From Diorhabda sublineata (lineage: Eukaryota > Arthropoda > Insecta > Coleoptera > Chrysomelidae), in NCBI RefSeq assembly GCF_026230105.1, contig NC_079478.1, positions 15,143,653 through 15,207,652 on the forward strand: a stretch of DNA of 64,000 nt. Direction: 5' to 3'. The translations under genes and the position numbers were made by a program. Below, in pieces: positions 22,317-32,719 of the stretch (positions are counted from its first letter, which is position 1; every line of letters starts with the position of its first letter). Under the pieces are notes generated by a model that saw only the letters and a program-made list of their open reading frames with translations, was not told the DNA's origin and made no database searches.

Positions 22317-23690
22317 CTATACAAAGATTGTGATGCTGAAATATGGAGGCTTCGATATATATTTTAGCTGGTAAGAAATTTTGGGGCAGTGCTGAAAATG
22401 TAGAATTTGATAAAACCTTCTCAATATTATTCCGAAACAGCTTGAAAACACACTGGTGATTAGGAACATGTCAGCTTGAAGGTCACATAACTCAATTTGT
22501 AAGTCGGGTGGTTGATCTTCAATGATTGCTCCAAAAGGATTATTATAAAGCAGTAAACTGCTTTTGAGACTTTCGATTTCTTCAAATCTTGTATTGAATT
22601 CATCAATAATTTGTTGAATTTGTGAACTGCAGCATGAAAACTCACACACAAATTTCCTCACTATTGAATTCTTCTGCTGGTTGCAGACAGCTAGGGGAAG
22701 TATGTCAGGTTGTTCTTTTCCAAAGCATGTTTAAACACGCTCAGCTTATTCCGAAATCCGTTTATTTTTCCGATTAAATCTGGAACCGTCTGGTTTCTTC
22801 CTTGACTCAAGCATAAACTGTTAAGATGATTAGTCAGATCTGTTAAAGAAGCTAACTGTCTTAAGAATTCTGGATCCTTAAGCTTTCTTTACAGTTCAGT
22901 TGTGTCCGATAAAACGTATTCATTGAGGAATGCAGGGATTTCCTTTCTTATGGCAAAAAACCGTTCCATGCACTTTCCTGCACTCAGCCACCTTACATGG
23001 TTGTACATTAGCAAGTCTCCATACTCAGCCTCTGTTTCCACTAAAAACTGCCTAAGTTGCCTGTGTACAAGGGATTGATTTCCTCCTCTAATCTTATTTA
23101 TAATCTTACTCACGGTTTGAAAAACTTGATTTTGCTTAACTGATTTTCCACATAAAGCTCCCTGATGTATAATACAATAGATTGTAGGAGAAGTAACACC
23201 ATTCTCTCGAAGCAGACCCACTAATCCAGTTTTTTTACCTGTCATTGATGGGGCCCCGTCTGTTGCTATTGCTGAACATTTATCGAAACCTCCAATTCTA
23301 TCAACTGCTTTCTTCACAGCCTCATAGATGTCATTTCCTTTAGTCGTTCCATAAAGAGGGCAGATATCAAATAACTCCTCTTTACTGGTAAAATCGTCAA
23401 AAGTAGTACACACAAATATTAGGAGCTGACTAACATCTGATTGATCAGTGCTTTCGTCTAGACAAAGTGAGAAATATGAACTTTTTTGAACTAGGCTAAG
23501 ACTTTTCTACTTGCTCACCCAGAGCAACTATCCTTCTTTGTATGGTTTGATGTGAAAGTGGCACTGATTGAAATTTCTCAGCCACTTTAGAATCTTCAAA
23601 AGCTTTGGCCATTTGAACGGCACACTTTTTAATTAAATTGCCATCAGTAAAAGGTTTTTTTGCCTTTGCTAGCTCAAGTGACACAGCATT
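22317..23690 (-). pseudogene. hAT transposase pseudogene (GTF2IRD2/FAM200-like group)
   Basis: In minus-strand order: NAVSLELAKAKKPFTDG, CAVQMAKAFEDSKVAEKFQS, PLSHQTIQRRIVALGEQV, a one-base frameshift near 23495, SLCLDESTDQSDVSQLLIFV (first catalytic aspartate, DEST at 23448-23459), KAVDRIGGFDKCSAIATDGA (second aspartate), TIYCIIHQGALCGKSV, MYNHVRWLSAGKCMERFF, AFLNEYVLSDTTEL, a stop, FLRQLASLTDLTNHLNSL, then IIDEFNTRFEEIESL, YNNPFG and PPDLQIELCDLQAD. These are the hallmarks of the hAT group that gave rise to GTF2IRD2 and FAM200 host genes. The BED zinc finger is missing at the N-terminus and the hATC dimerisation block (GSTY.CEQ..S) is unrecognisable. Two stops and at least two frameshifts make it inactive. 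Confidence 0.88.
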
Positions 23691-23719
23691 TTCATGTTGT
23701 AAGGTATGTAAAGATAAAG

Positions 23720-23813
23720 AAAATATAATCCTCTCCGTAAAACATTTCGCGGTCCACAACGAATGGCATCGCGGGCCAGATGCGGTCCGCGGGCCGCCAG
23801 TTGGACACCACTG
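23720..23813 (-). repeat. hAT terminal sequence, GC-rich
   Basis: Read inward on the minus strand from 23813 the sequence begins CAGTGGTGTCCAACTGGCGG and continues with GGCCCGCGG-type repeats. CAGTGGTGTCCAAC starts are typical of hAT termini. It abuts the transposase relic with only about 25 codons between, so the 5' terminus has been joined to the middle of the ORF. The opposite terminus was not found. Confidence 0.65.
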
Positions 23814-23939
23814 ATCTGGACTAAAGGAATTGGTAAAAGGTAGCTCAAGACTGGAGACATTGTATTGGAATTCTGGAACAGAACAAGAATTCAATCCTCT
23901 GGAAACCACATTTTGTTTTTTTTTCAATATCCGCTGAAA

Positions 23940-26780
23940 ATGTGTGTCTGAATTCCAATAATATACATTAGTTAGGTAAGAAAATGATCAGAAATGCGCA
24001 TATCGAATTATTTCCATGTTTAGGTTATGGAAATTACTAAGTTTCTTGTTAGAAACAATATCAATGACATTCAGCGTGAAGACTCAAAAGCATTACTCCC
24101 TAAATAAGGAAAATAGTAGCAAAGACGAGAAATCAAACATCAGGTCAGAAACAAGTTTTGCTTGTTATTTTATATATGTTTACAGTAATGTATTATTTAA
24201 AATATATAAACCTGAACTAACTTTTCTCCATATGACCCAAATTAGTCCCTTAGTTTGACCCGTTTGGTTCAAGCAAATCTCATTTTTTCGTTGAGTCGTT
24301 TTCCTGCCTAAACTGCCAAGTTGTTGCTTTAACATTCTCAAAGGCGTATAAATCATATGACCTTGAGGAGATTCACTCCGTGCATCTCCCACAAATGTTC
24401 TTTTATCCATTCTTATCCATTATCTTATCACTTTATCCTCCTTATATATTCGCTTCTTTTTCTGTCCAACCGCGTTTCCGCTGAGACGGTTAGAGATTCA
24501 GCAAATGTTCTTTTTCTAAATTATTGATTAGGTTTAAATATTTTCTCTTTACCATATAGTGTTATTCAAATATTCATCTACCCTTATCATCTTAGTAATA
24601 TGTTCAATAATTTTTCTCTCAACATAACCATAATTTGTAACATTTATTACCACGCATCCAGTTTTCTTCGCCAAAATTGTCATAATAAGTGATTTGGCAT
24701 TGAATTGATTCCATATATTAGCTGTTGTATATCGTCTTCATTCTCAAACACAAGACGTAATTTGCATCCCTTTGAATAAACATTTCAAGATCGCTCGTTC
24801 TCTATATTTTCGGTACATGTTGAGAAGAGAAAGTTTAGATAATCCACATGCGGTAGTTATCGTTACAATCAGGATCCCATTTATTTCAAATTGATTTGTT
24901 CAGTCTGATTAAATTATATGACATTTGCTTTGCTCCTTGTAAAGAAAATCTATAACATTTGTTAGTGTCTATAATCAAATGCATTTTCCAAATAAATAGA
25001 ACAATTATAGGTTATTATGTGGATTATTCAATAAAACCTAATAATTAATTTTAAAATCTCAGCGATAATTCTACAATGAATTCAAAAAATTTTTGTAAAT
25101 CAATGTTCAAAATATTTTTTAAACTATGATCAAACTACTAAGGAATTCTTGGATAACCCTGAACAGTTATTTATTTAATATATATTGTAAAAACTATTTG
25201 TTAATCAATTTTTTCTAATAAAAAAAATACTTGACAAAATAATTAAAATTGACAATTATGTATAATCATTTTTTTTTAATTCAATCGTACCACTTGAATA
25301 ATAATTATTATTAGAGAATACAGGAAATTAACATGTGTTATCGAAAAGTAATAATTATAATCACAATAACCGAAAGTATTTCTAGTAGTAGACTGAAGTT
25401 TTTTTCAAAAATTATAAAAAGAACAAATTTTAGAACAGAAGAGATCTAAAATCATGACGATTTAAAAACATAAACATATATGAAAGGTCTAAGAAATTAA
25501 AGAAATTTAAATATTTTTTTTCTACTAGCGTGCGTAAAGTTCGTACTTTAGACACACCTTCGAGAGCGTAAAACTTTACTTTTTTTTATTTCTCTACTTA
25601 TATGATAATAATAATTCTATTTTACCTGGTATTTATACTTGTCGAAGAGAAAAGATGATAAATCACATGCACAAATTAGTCTGCTATTTTGTTAATTTGT
25701 TCGAATCTTGATTGAAATGTTTAAAATATTAGTAAATATATAATATATTTTATAGAGAAAATTATCATGAAACTTTTGTATTTTTATAAAATTTTCTCTA
25801 GTAGAAAAAAAATTATATGTAATTCGTGTGTAAAGACCTTTTTTGACTCATGTGATTACATTCATATTCATCGAAAAAATGCTACTTTGCACACTTGTTA
25901 CACTAATAACTATTTTCTGTAACGAAAAAAAGTTTAACATTTTATCTCTGTTAACAAGTAAAAAATGTCACTTTTTATGAAATTACTTTTTTCCTGTAGA
26001 AAAAATGAGTGTTTTTTTCCTGGATATTGTATGGATACATATGCAACGATACATATTTAATTTTAGAATATTTTATTATAAAATAAAGTTACATTTCCTT
26101 TATATTGAAAATACATGTAAATGTAAATTGCTTGAATGACAAGTTTTTTAATTCTTTAATTCGATACAATAGTCGAATTTTCATGTGTTGAAATTTTATT
26201 TTTTCCTGCTATAACAACTCCAGTTGATGTGCTTGGTCGCACATCCGGTGTTATTTCAGTACAACCGACTTCATTAGCTAGTTCTTTCCTGTGTGCTACC
26301 GATTCATGAAAATACCCTTCAGCGACTGTTGATGATTACCAAGTTTCCCTCGGGAACCTTATAAAACTGACTGATACATTTTCTATTGTGATATGCATAA
26401 AGAAAAGCGGCGACCCTTTGCTGTTCTGAGGAAAAGGGCTATGCACATTCAATAAAATTCAATATATTTTTCAGTAACTACAAATCTCCTGATTTACAAC
26501 AACAACCTTGACCATTAAATGAGCTTCCTAGGGAACATTATTACATTATTTGAAAAATCACTCATTTGTTTAATCGTTCTTATGCTTTAGAAATGATATT
26601 GGTTTGAAATATTTTGAAATCTATTGAAATTATTATCGGATCGTAACAAAATTGATAATCCCTTCCCTGAGTACAAAAAATTTTTTCGTGTTTTCACACT
26701 CCAGGAGCGGTATAGATCCAAGAAAAAATAGAGAAAAAATTTATTCGAAATGTAAAGAGTGAAAAAATGATGTTTTTTGT
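23940..26780. other. long AT-rich stretch, no gene seen
   Basis: No recognisable coding motif. A 14-bp inverted pair (TTTTTTCTACTAG near 25515-25527 and CTAGTAGAAAAAA near 25798-25810) bounds about 300 bp and could be a small TIR element; the T-richness weakens this. Confidence 0.5.
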
Positions 26781-26861
26781 GTGCGGTTCATAGGTCTGCT
26801 CTGGGTCCGAAGTAAAGTTTACCGCTAAAACTTTTCCCGGGGCTCATATCGTGAGGTATCG

Positions 26862-27290
26862 ATGCTTTCTACAAAGCATGCTATTGTAAATCCTCAAACC
26901 GTGGTCGATTATATCAAAGGCAAATGTTCTATGCATCTCTCTGATAAAATGGCAAGTTACAACACTTTTTTGAGAACGACGTTGATGTGCTATAGGAAAA
27001 TTGCTATTGAGCTCTTATTTGGTACAGCAATGGTAAAAGCCCATATAAAATATAACAATTACTGATTTTTAGTGTAGCAAAGAAGTTACTGAAGAAACTA
27101 GGGATGTTGTTGATCAAGAGACGCCAAAACCAAAAAAACCCATTACCTAAGTCAAAAGGTGAGAAGAGATGGTGAAGGGTACAGATAAAAAAAAATTATT
27201 CTGAAATCCAAAGCAAAAAAGTGCAGTGTTTGTTTTGGAAAACCACATTATTGTAATCAATGTTTTGCGAAAAAGATAAATAATTCAGAT
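26862..27290 (+). pseudogene. piggyBac transposase C-terminal fragment
   Basis: The frame from 26862 reads LSTKHAIVNPQTVVDYIKGK, LSDKMASYNTFLR, CYRKIAIELLFGTAMVKA, the segment before the C-terminus in piggyBac transposases (STKH...VVDYNKGK..VD.SDQM.SY....R...WYRK.A.ELL.GTA.VNA). After frame changes, near 27215-27283, a cysteine-rich end follows: KKCSVCFGKPHYCNQCFAKK, with C..C and C..C pairs as in the piggyBac zinc-binding tail that recognises element ends. The catalytic region is absent apart from the aspartate in LSDKM. This family member is not the same as the one at 3.2 kb. Confidence 0.8.
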
Positions 27291-27299
27291 TCTAACAAC

Positions 27300-28230
27300 A
27301 ATTTTTTATTGTTATATTTATATTGTAATATGTGTTGGGTCATGTTTTTTATACCCTTAAAAATAAAATTAACAAAAATAGGTACAAGGAATGTAAATGT
27401 AGCACAAGTTAAAAGATTTAATCAAACATTATTTAAACTATGTTAAAAAAAAAAAACAAAAAATATGAAAACTAGAACAAATTCAAATGAACCAAATGTA
27501 GGGTAATATTCTAAAGACCTAAGTCGATCCAACCAAACTGTAAAATACATTCAAATACAGTTCCTTGGGCCGTGAAGGAGGCTAGGAATAAAATATGTCG
27601 TGGTGTCCACAGGATCGTTCTGGGTTGTAGGGAAAGTTCAATTACGGGCCTATGGACCGCACCAGGATTCAACTTAATTATTGAATAATTCGACCACCCT
27701 GTTGATGACTTTTATTGTTGTTGCCAATTTCGAAAAATAAACCAATAGCACCGTCTCGGAGAAAAAACAGCAAGATTATGGACTACACTACATGTTTATT
27801 TTCATTGTAAATTGTTACAAATTGCATCTTAATTACACGTATAAAACATAAACAACAATATTTCATGATACCGTTAGATTCTACACATGAAATAGAGGTT
27901 GGGCTGCAGACGTTATAGCAGTGGTGTCTCACTTAATTGTTACGACTGCTTAGAAAGTACTATTTTGAAAAACATGCTTTGACTAGGATATAAAGAATGG
28001 ATCAAAAAGTAGTGTCATTTCTGCGTATGTCGATATTTGATTATCATTTATCAGCCCCTTGTATACTTCGAAGCAAAAACCTTTTGAGGTTATTGTGACC
28101 TTTTAATCTTTGAATAATAAAATATTAGACTTTTTTACAATTTGGGTTGAGATGGCCCCAGTATTACTTCTATTATAATAATTTATATTATAATAATAAT
28201 TGTGACCAAAAATAAAGGCTATGTTTATCT
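27300..28230. other. no gene seen
   Basis: AT-rich with short frames; the slightly GC-richer part at 27540-27700 has no recognisable product. Confidence 0.5.
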
Positions 28231-28234
28231 ATTA

Positions 28235-28900
28235 GACGTTCCTGAAAACCATTCTTTGAATTCAGCTCCGGTAATGTTGATCTCTATCGATCAGGAGAAC
28301 CAACAACCCTTAACCCACCTTGGTCGATTCAAGAACATTTTCAGCGGACCATAATCTGGTTTAAAAGAGCCAAACGATCATAAGCAACGGCACCATACAG
28401 AACCATGCTTAGATCGCTTGATTACTGGAAATGAAAAATGGATCCTTCATGATAATCTAAGTAACAAAAGGCAGTGAATCTTTCCAAATAAAGCACCACG
28501 ATGTGCTACGAAATGCTCATCCCAAAAAGGCGCTTTTATGTGCTTGGTAGAGTATACGTGGAATTGTTCATTTTGAATCTCTAGTAGTTAACAGAAAAGA
28601 CGTTAGTCTGCAACAGGACAGCACTGTGCCAGAAGAACCTTGGAAATAATGAATAAATTGCCTCACCCATCGTACTCATCCGATATTGCAACTTCGAATT
28701 TCCATTTATTCCAAACGCTACATTTTTTTCATGGCAAAAAATTTGTACATTTGGATGATACTGGAAAGAGACTTGCTAAAAAGTTATCCGTTCGAAGTTT
28801 TGTGGCATGTTCTATGACTCAACACACGTTTATAGATAACATTAAAGTGTGCCAATACTTTCTGAAAGAGTAATTGTAGTTGTTATTAAACACAGAAAAT
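28235..28900 (+). pseudogene. mariner transposase pseudogene (SETMAR/Hsmar1-like)
   Basis: Blocks on the plus strand: LDRLITGNEKWILHDN (first catalytic position, GDEKWI in the family, here GNEKWI), NKAPRCATKCSSQKG, a W.G..HFE-like block with stops near 28560, QQDS-like residues where the second aspartate block (HQDNARPH) should be, then LPHPSYSSDIATSNFHLFQT, FHGKKF and VCQYFLKE with a stop near 28872. The normal end of the catalytic domain is LPHPPYSPDLAPSDYHLF; the last catalytic aspartate is N here (TSNFH). Numerous stops and frameshifts. The N-terminal DNA-binding part is only hinted at before 28400. Confidence 0.75.
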
Positions 28901-28909
28901 CTTTTGGAA

Positions 28910-29905
28910 AAACAAAGCTAAAAACTATTGTTTGTATATAATTAGAAAGGCAATTTTATTTTATTTTTATACTCTGCTCTGGATTTATTTCATTCAATTG
29001 CTTTTGTAACTTGTCACGTCAAGATGACTCCATAATAAAATAAAAAGTATGATAAAATTCTACTTCTCTTAGCATGTATTCATACTGCATGTGCTTAGCT
29101 GAAATCTCACTAGAATGCAGGGTTTTGGGGGCTCCCTCCATAAGCAAAATATCACCTAATATACCGAAAAATATGAGGAGTGAAGAGAGTTGAATTGTTA
29201 CATTTGAATATATATATTTATACGCAGTTGCAGTCGAACTAGTGAACATTACGCACAGTAACACCATCTCTAGTCAAGTAGCCAACTTTTTTGTATTGTA
29301 TGAAAACTTGTTATTTCTCGATTATTCGCCACGCACCTTGGTCGGAATGAGCAGAGCAGAGCATTATTTCTAAGGTGGTAAAATCATGGAGAATTGAAAT
29401 TGGTCACTATGTTTTCTGGAAAGACTTAACCATTCTTCTGGACTGGTTGAAAACTTATCCAAGTCGTCGGCAATCCCGTTGCCGAGAAAGATGAACTTCG
29501 ACACGAGCCGACTAATTAAAACTAGGCCACACTTTCTAGGAAGTGGTGAATTACTTTATCTAGTTAACATTGGTAATTGAAGCGATTCACCCAAACGTCG
29601 CAACGAAGTTTAATTGATTTGACGCTTTTTTCTACCCTGTCAAGATTAACACGTACAATTTTATGGTGTACTACAAATTAGGTACAAATTGTTTTGCTTG
29701 GGCGTAATGTAAATAGAAATGCACAAATCAATTTTTTCTCAATATGAAAGCGCAAGAAAAATCAATTATTAAAATACAATATCCTCCAATGGCGATCAAT
29801 AGAACTAGATAATCAAAACATTTATATAAAGAGCCGGTATCACATTTTTTTCAAAAGGCGTTCGTATAAATCAGTTATAATATCCATTTTTTTCACACCA
29901 CGTAT
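28910..29905. other. no gene seen
   Basis: An 82-codon minus-strand frame at 29019-29267 has a hydrophobic middle but no family motif and I do not treat it as a gene. The rest is AT-rich. Confidence 0.45.
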
Positions 29906-29911
29906 GATCAT

Positions 29912-30575
29912 ATGATATTATATAATTCAAGCTTTCGAATGAGAAAAAGCTTTATCAAAGTCTATTTATCGAAGAAAAATAGTGAACCAAAACAATTACC
30001 TGTGCATGAGGATTACATGAGCATCCCGGATGAAATGAGGCGCGGAATCATTACTGATTCAAATCAGAGGCACCGTTATGTACAACAAATAAAAAGTCAC
30101 GTGGGAGGGGCCAGTGTTGATACAAAAACTGCTAGATCAGGTGTAGTATAGACTATTATCAATTTTCTCAAACATTTTTGACACGGATGCAGCTGATGAA
30201 GTTGTTGATATTAGCTGTACTTCGCCAAAGAAACGAGCTAAGACACTTGATTTCAACGCTAGCGAAAAACAAATGATTGTGAATATTTATGGAAATGAAA
30301 TGCAAGAAAATGATGACAAGACTGTTTATGACGTTATACCCAAAATGACAAATATTTCGGGACTTCAAGTATCTACCGAATGTTTCGAGAGTACAGTGAT
30401 AATCATTTAGTGGCCCACCTAATAAAGTATCCATCAAGAGAAAAAATTAACCATTCAATTGATGATTTCAACAGGAACGCCATCAGAAAGATTGTACAAA
30501 TTTTTGTCTTTCACAATGAGTTACCTTCAGTGGATAAAGTTTTGAGAATATTTAGCGAAGATAACATTTTATAAT
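29912..30575 (+). pseudogene. IS630-type transposase N-terminal region, broken
   Basis: The recognisable part starts near 30180 with DEVVDISCTSPKKRAKTLDF, NASEKQMIVNIYGNEMQEN and PKMTNISGLQ, changes frame near 30375, and continues REKINHSIDDFNRNAIRKIV, then FHNELPSVDKVLRIFSED with a stop at 30572. The order basic linker, K.MI.N.Y, ..FDRNAIRR.V..F....ELPTLDKVL is that of an insect DDE family whose following catalytic half (YLDETW) is absent here. Upstream, 29912-30148 is an open frame ending at a TAG that may be its acidic N-terminal extension; I did not recognise it. The element is cut off next to an unrelated hAT fragment. Confidence 0.65.
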
Positions 30576-30659
30576 CTATTGAAATAAATGAAATCTCAAT
30601 ACAAAAAATAGGGAAGCCGATATTTTTTTTATAAAATATTCCAAATAGGATATGTTCAG

Positions 30660-31185
30660 GATCTTGTGGTTGACGTCTATCTTCTAAGAAGACGCAAAGA
30701 TTTTACTGGAAGAATGCCATGCATCGGAAGACAATTAAATAGATCAAACATTCCTGCTTTGTATATATGCACGTATTACAAAATTAGTTTGTTCATTCAA
30801 TTTCTTGATCATACAATTCAACAGTTGGTTGAAAGGTTCACCAAACATCCTAAAGAAGTATCGGCATTATCTGGTGTGCTACCGTCTAATTTTACTGCCA
30901 GTTCTGAAATTGAAGAAGCAACATATCAGTGGTTAAAGCAGAACTTGAAATATGTATATAGTTTGGAATGCCTAGATATCTGCGATAAAAACATTACATA
31001 TTATTACATATTTACAATATTTACACATTACTACCATTCCTGTATCCACTGCCACCCCAGAAAAGTCTTTCTCGAGACTAAGGAGACTGAAAAACTATTT
31101 ACGAAGTGAAAATGGTGAAAATAGACTTAATGGTTTGGCTCTCATGAACATTCCCTATGAAACAGAAATTCAGATGAAGTAGTGG
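30660..31185 (+). pseudogene. hAT transposase C-terminal region with hATC dimerisation block
   Basis: The frame 30666-31109 includes PCIGRQLNRSNIPA, YYKISLFIQFLDHTIQQL and ERFTKHPK, the region typical of zf-MYM/TTF-type hAT transposases (R.T.RQ.HR.N..A....YY..S...PFLD....QL..RF). After a frame change near 31030 it reads TIPVSTATPEKSFSRLRRLK, NYLRSENGENRLNGLALMNI, the hATC block used for dimerisation (PVS.AT.ERSFS.LR.LK.YLR....E.RLNGLAL..IH). The catalytic aspartates lie upstream of what survives. It begins about 90 bp after the previous relic and is a distinct family from the hAT at 22-23.8 kb. Confidence 0.85.
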
Positions 31186-31379
31186 ATATATTTGAAAGAA
31201 AAAGTCGAATATTAACTTCTTTAATGGTTTTATATTTCGCGCAGAGGAACGAAATTAATTTAACCATTTCATTTAAAGTTAAGAACTTTATCTATACCTA
31301 TGTCGTAGTTTTTCCGATGAATATATAGATATTAAATTTCATGTAAGTATATTTTTGTTGTTTTATTTACTTCAAACCA

Positions 31380-31770
31380 AACCCCCAAAACTAAAACAAA
31401 ATACTCCTAATATGGCTACCACCAGAGTACACCAGGAAATGAAGAAACCGTATTAAAAAAAAGCAACGACTCTATATTTTGGACTAGTCCTACAGTGGCG
31501 TAATGAAATGATCAGATGGAGTTTTATTGGCACAGACAATCCAAAAAACCCATATCAGCTAAATCTGAAATGACCTTATTATATATGGGCGGACATTTAA
31601 TAGAGGATGGCAACTGTCAATTCTGCGACTAAGCCATAGTAACCTACTCTGGGAATGTCCTACCAATTTCAGCAAAAGGCTTAGGTACCTCGAAGGTGTT
31701 GTAGTAACAACTTGGTAAAAAATCATCTGCAAAATAGTCTCCTTGAGGAAATCTAAGTTTTACTAGGGAT
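31380..31770 (+). pseudogene. LINE polyprotein C-terminal scrap
   Basis: Near 31590-31715 the plus strand gives GNCQFCD, a stop and, one frame over, LLWECPTNFSKRLRYLEG. Insect non-LTR elements carry C..C....ET..H.LWECP....R.RYLG at the end of the RNase H or zinc tail. The match is clear in the second part and weak before it. No reverse transcriptase motif is present. Confidence 0.5.
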
Positions 31771-31855
31771 TGTTACCTAATTTGACATATTTGAACGTTA
31801 TTAAATCATAGGGATTGATTTGTTACCTCTTTTGCATGAATAAGAGGTCTAGCTA

Positions 31856-32696
31856 TTAAATAACGAGACTGCGCGCTTAGAGGGCGCCTTAGAAAGGTGG
31901 GGTAAAAAAAGAGTAGTGCGTTGGATATCTAGATATCTTGTCTATGCACATACCAAAACACGTTTCAGTCACTATTATAGTATTTGTGCAGTAGCGGTTT
32001 GAAACGAACGTGTTTTTATTTTTTCGTGTCAAAAACCATGTGTGACGAAAGCAAGAGCAACGTGTCGATCTCAAATTTCTCGTTAAATTGAAAACTCCTC
32101 CTGAGTGCTAAAAATTGTTGCAAGAGACCCAAGGGAACAATTCTCTATCTCGTGCTCGTGTTTTTGAGAGGTGTAGCGCTTTAGTGATGGCCAAGAGGAC
32201 TGAAGATGACCAGCGCCCAGGTCGCCCTGTGACTGTTTCAACTACAGAAACAGTGACCAAAATCAACCAAATTGTGCGTACAGATGAGCACCCGATGATT
32301 ACCGAGGCTGTAAACGCTGATAAAGAAACGGTTAGAAAAATTTTATATGAGGAATTACACATGACAAGATTCTGCGCGAAGTTGGTACCAAAAAATCTTA
32401 CTCCTGACCAAAATCTCTTGCGTCAACTGATCTGCTCAGATTTCCTTAAAAGGTTAGAAAAAGATCTGCTTTGAAAGGGACCCGATTTGAGTCGATAGAA
32501 GCGGTAAAGCAAAAAACGGGAGAGCTCCTAAAGGCTCTCACCAAAGAAGACTTCCAGCACTGCTTCGATCAATGAAAAAAACGTATGGAAAAGTATGTGG
32601 CGAGGGAAGGGGAGTATATTGAATTGAAGGGAAGCATTCGAATGTGGAATAATTTTTATAATAAAACCCTTTTTTGTGACCAGTCTTGTTATTTAA
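31856..32696 (+). mobile_element. mariner deletion derivative with intact ends
   Basis: The left end TTAAATAACGAGACTG from 31856 and the right end CAGTCTTGTTATTTAA to 32696 are inverted repeats with one mismatch in 16 bases, each flanked by TA (31854-31855 and 32697-32698). The C/G-TA context extends the similarity outward by a base or two. The length is 841 bp. Inside are the N-terminal transposase domain and, joined to it, the extreme C-terminus; about 550 bp of catalytic core is missing. Ends of this quality suggest it could still be recognised by a related transposase. Confidence 0.85.
32040..32680 (+). pseudogene. mariner transposase: DNA-binding domain joined to C-terminus
   Basis: ATG at 32038 starts MCDESKSN; with one frame shift the reading becomes EQRVDLKFLVKLKTPPEC, a stop, KLLQETQGNNSLSRARVFER, DDQRPGRPVTVSTTETVTKI, NADKETVRKILYEELHM, RFCAKLVPKNLTPDQN, FLKRLEKDLL and a stop at 32474. 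This covers both helix-turn-helix motifs that bind the terminal repeats, with the GRP linker (AT-hook-like) between. The catalytic part (VTGDE..., HDNA..., SPDLAPSDY) is absent. The next residues, IEAVKQKTGELLKALTKEDF and the W.KRM.KYVAREGEYIE-like tail, belong to the last 50 residues of the family. The 119-codon open stretch 32115-32474 could encode a DNA-binding-only peptide, but it lacks an ATG at its start. Confidence 0.8.
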
Positions 32697-32719
32697 TAGC
32701 CCGACCTCGTATACTAATA

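Noticed and set aside
23496..23927. Reading the 143-codon frame as one hAT N-terminal domain
   Set aside because: The first ~60 codons run across the hAT terminus at 23813 into flanking DNA, so only the part below about 23690 is transposase.
29019..29267. 82-codon minus-strand frame with a hydrophobic segment
   Set aside because: No family similarity, no splice context and AT-rich codons; likely chance.
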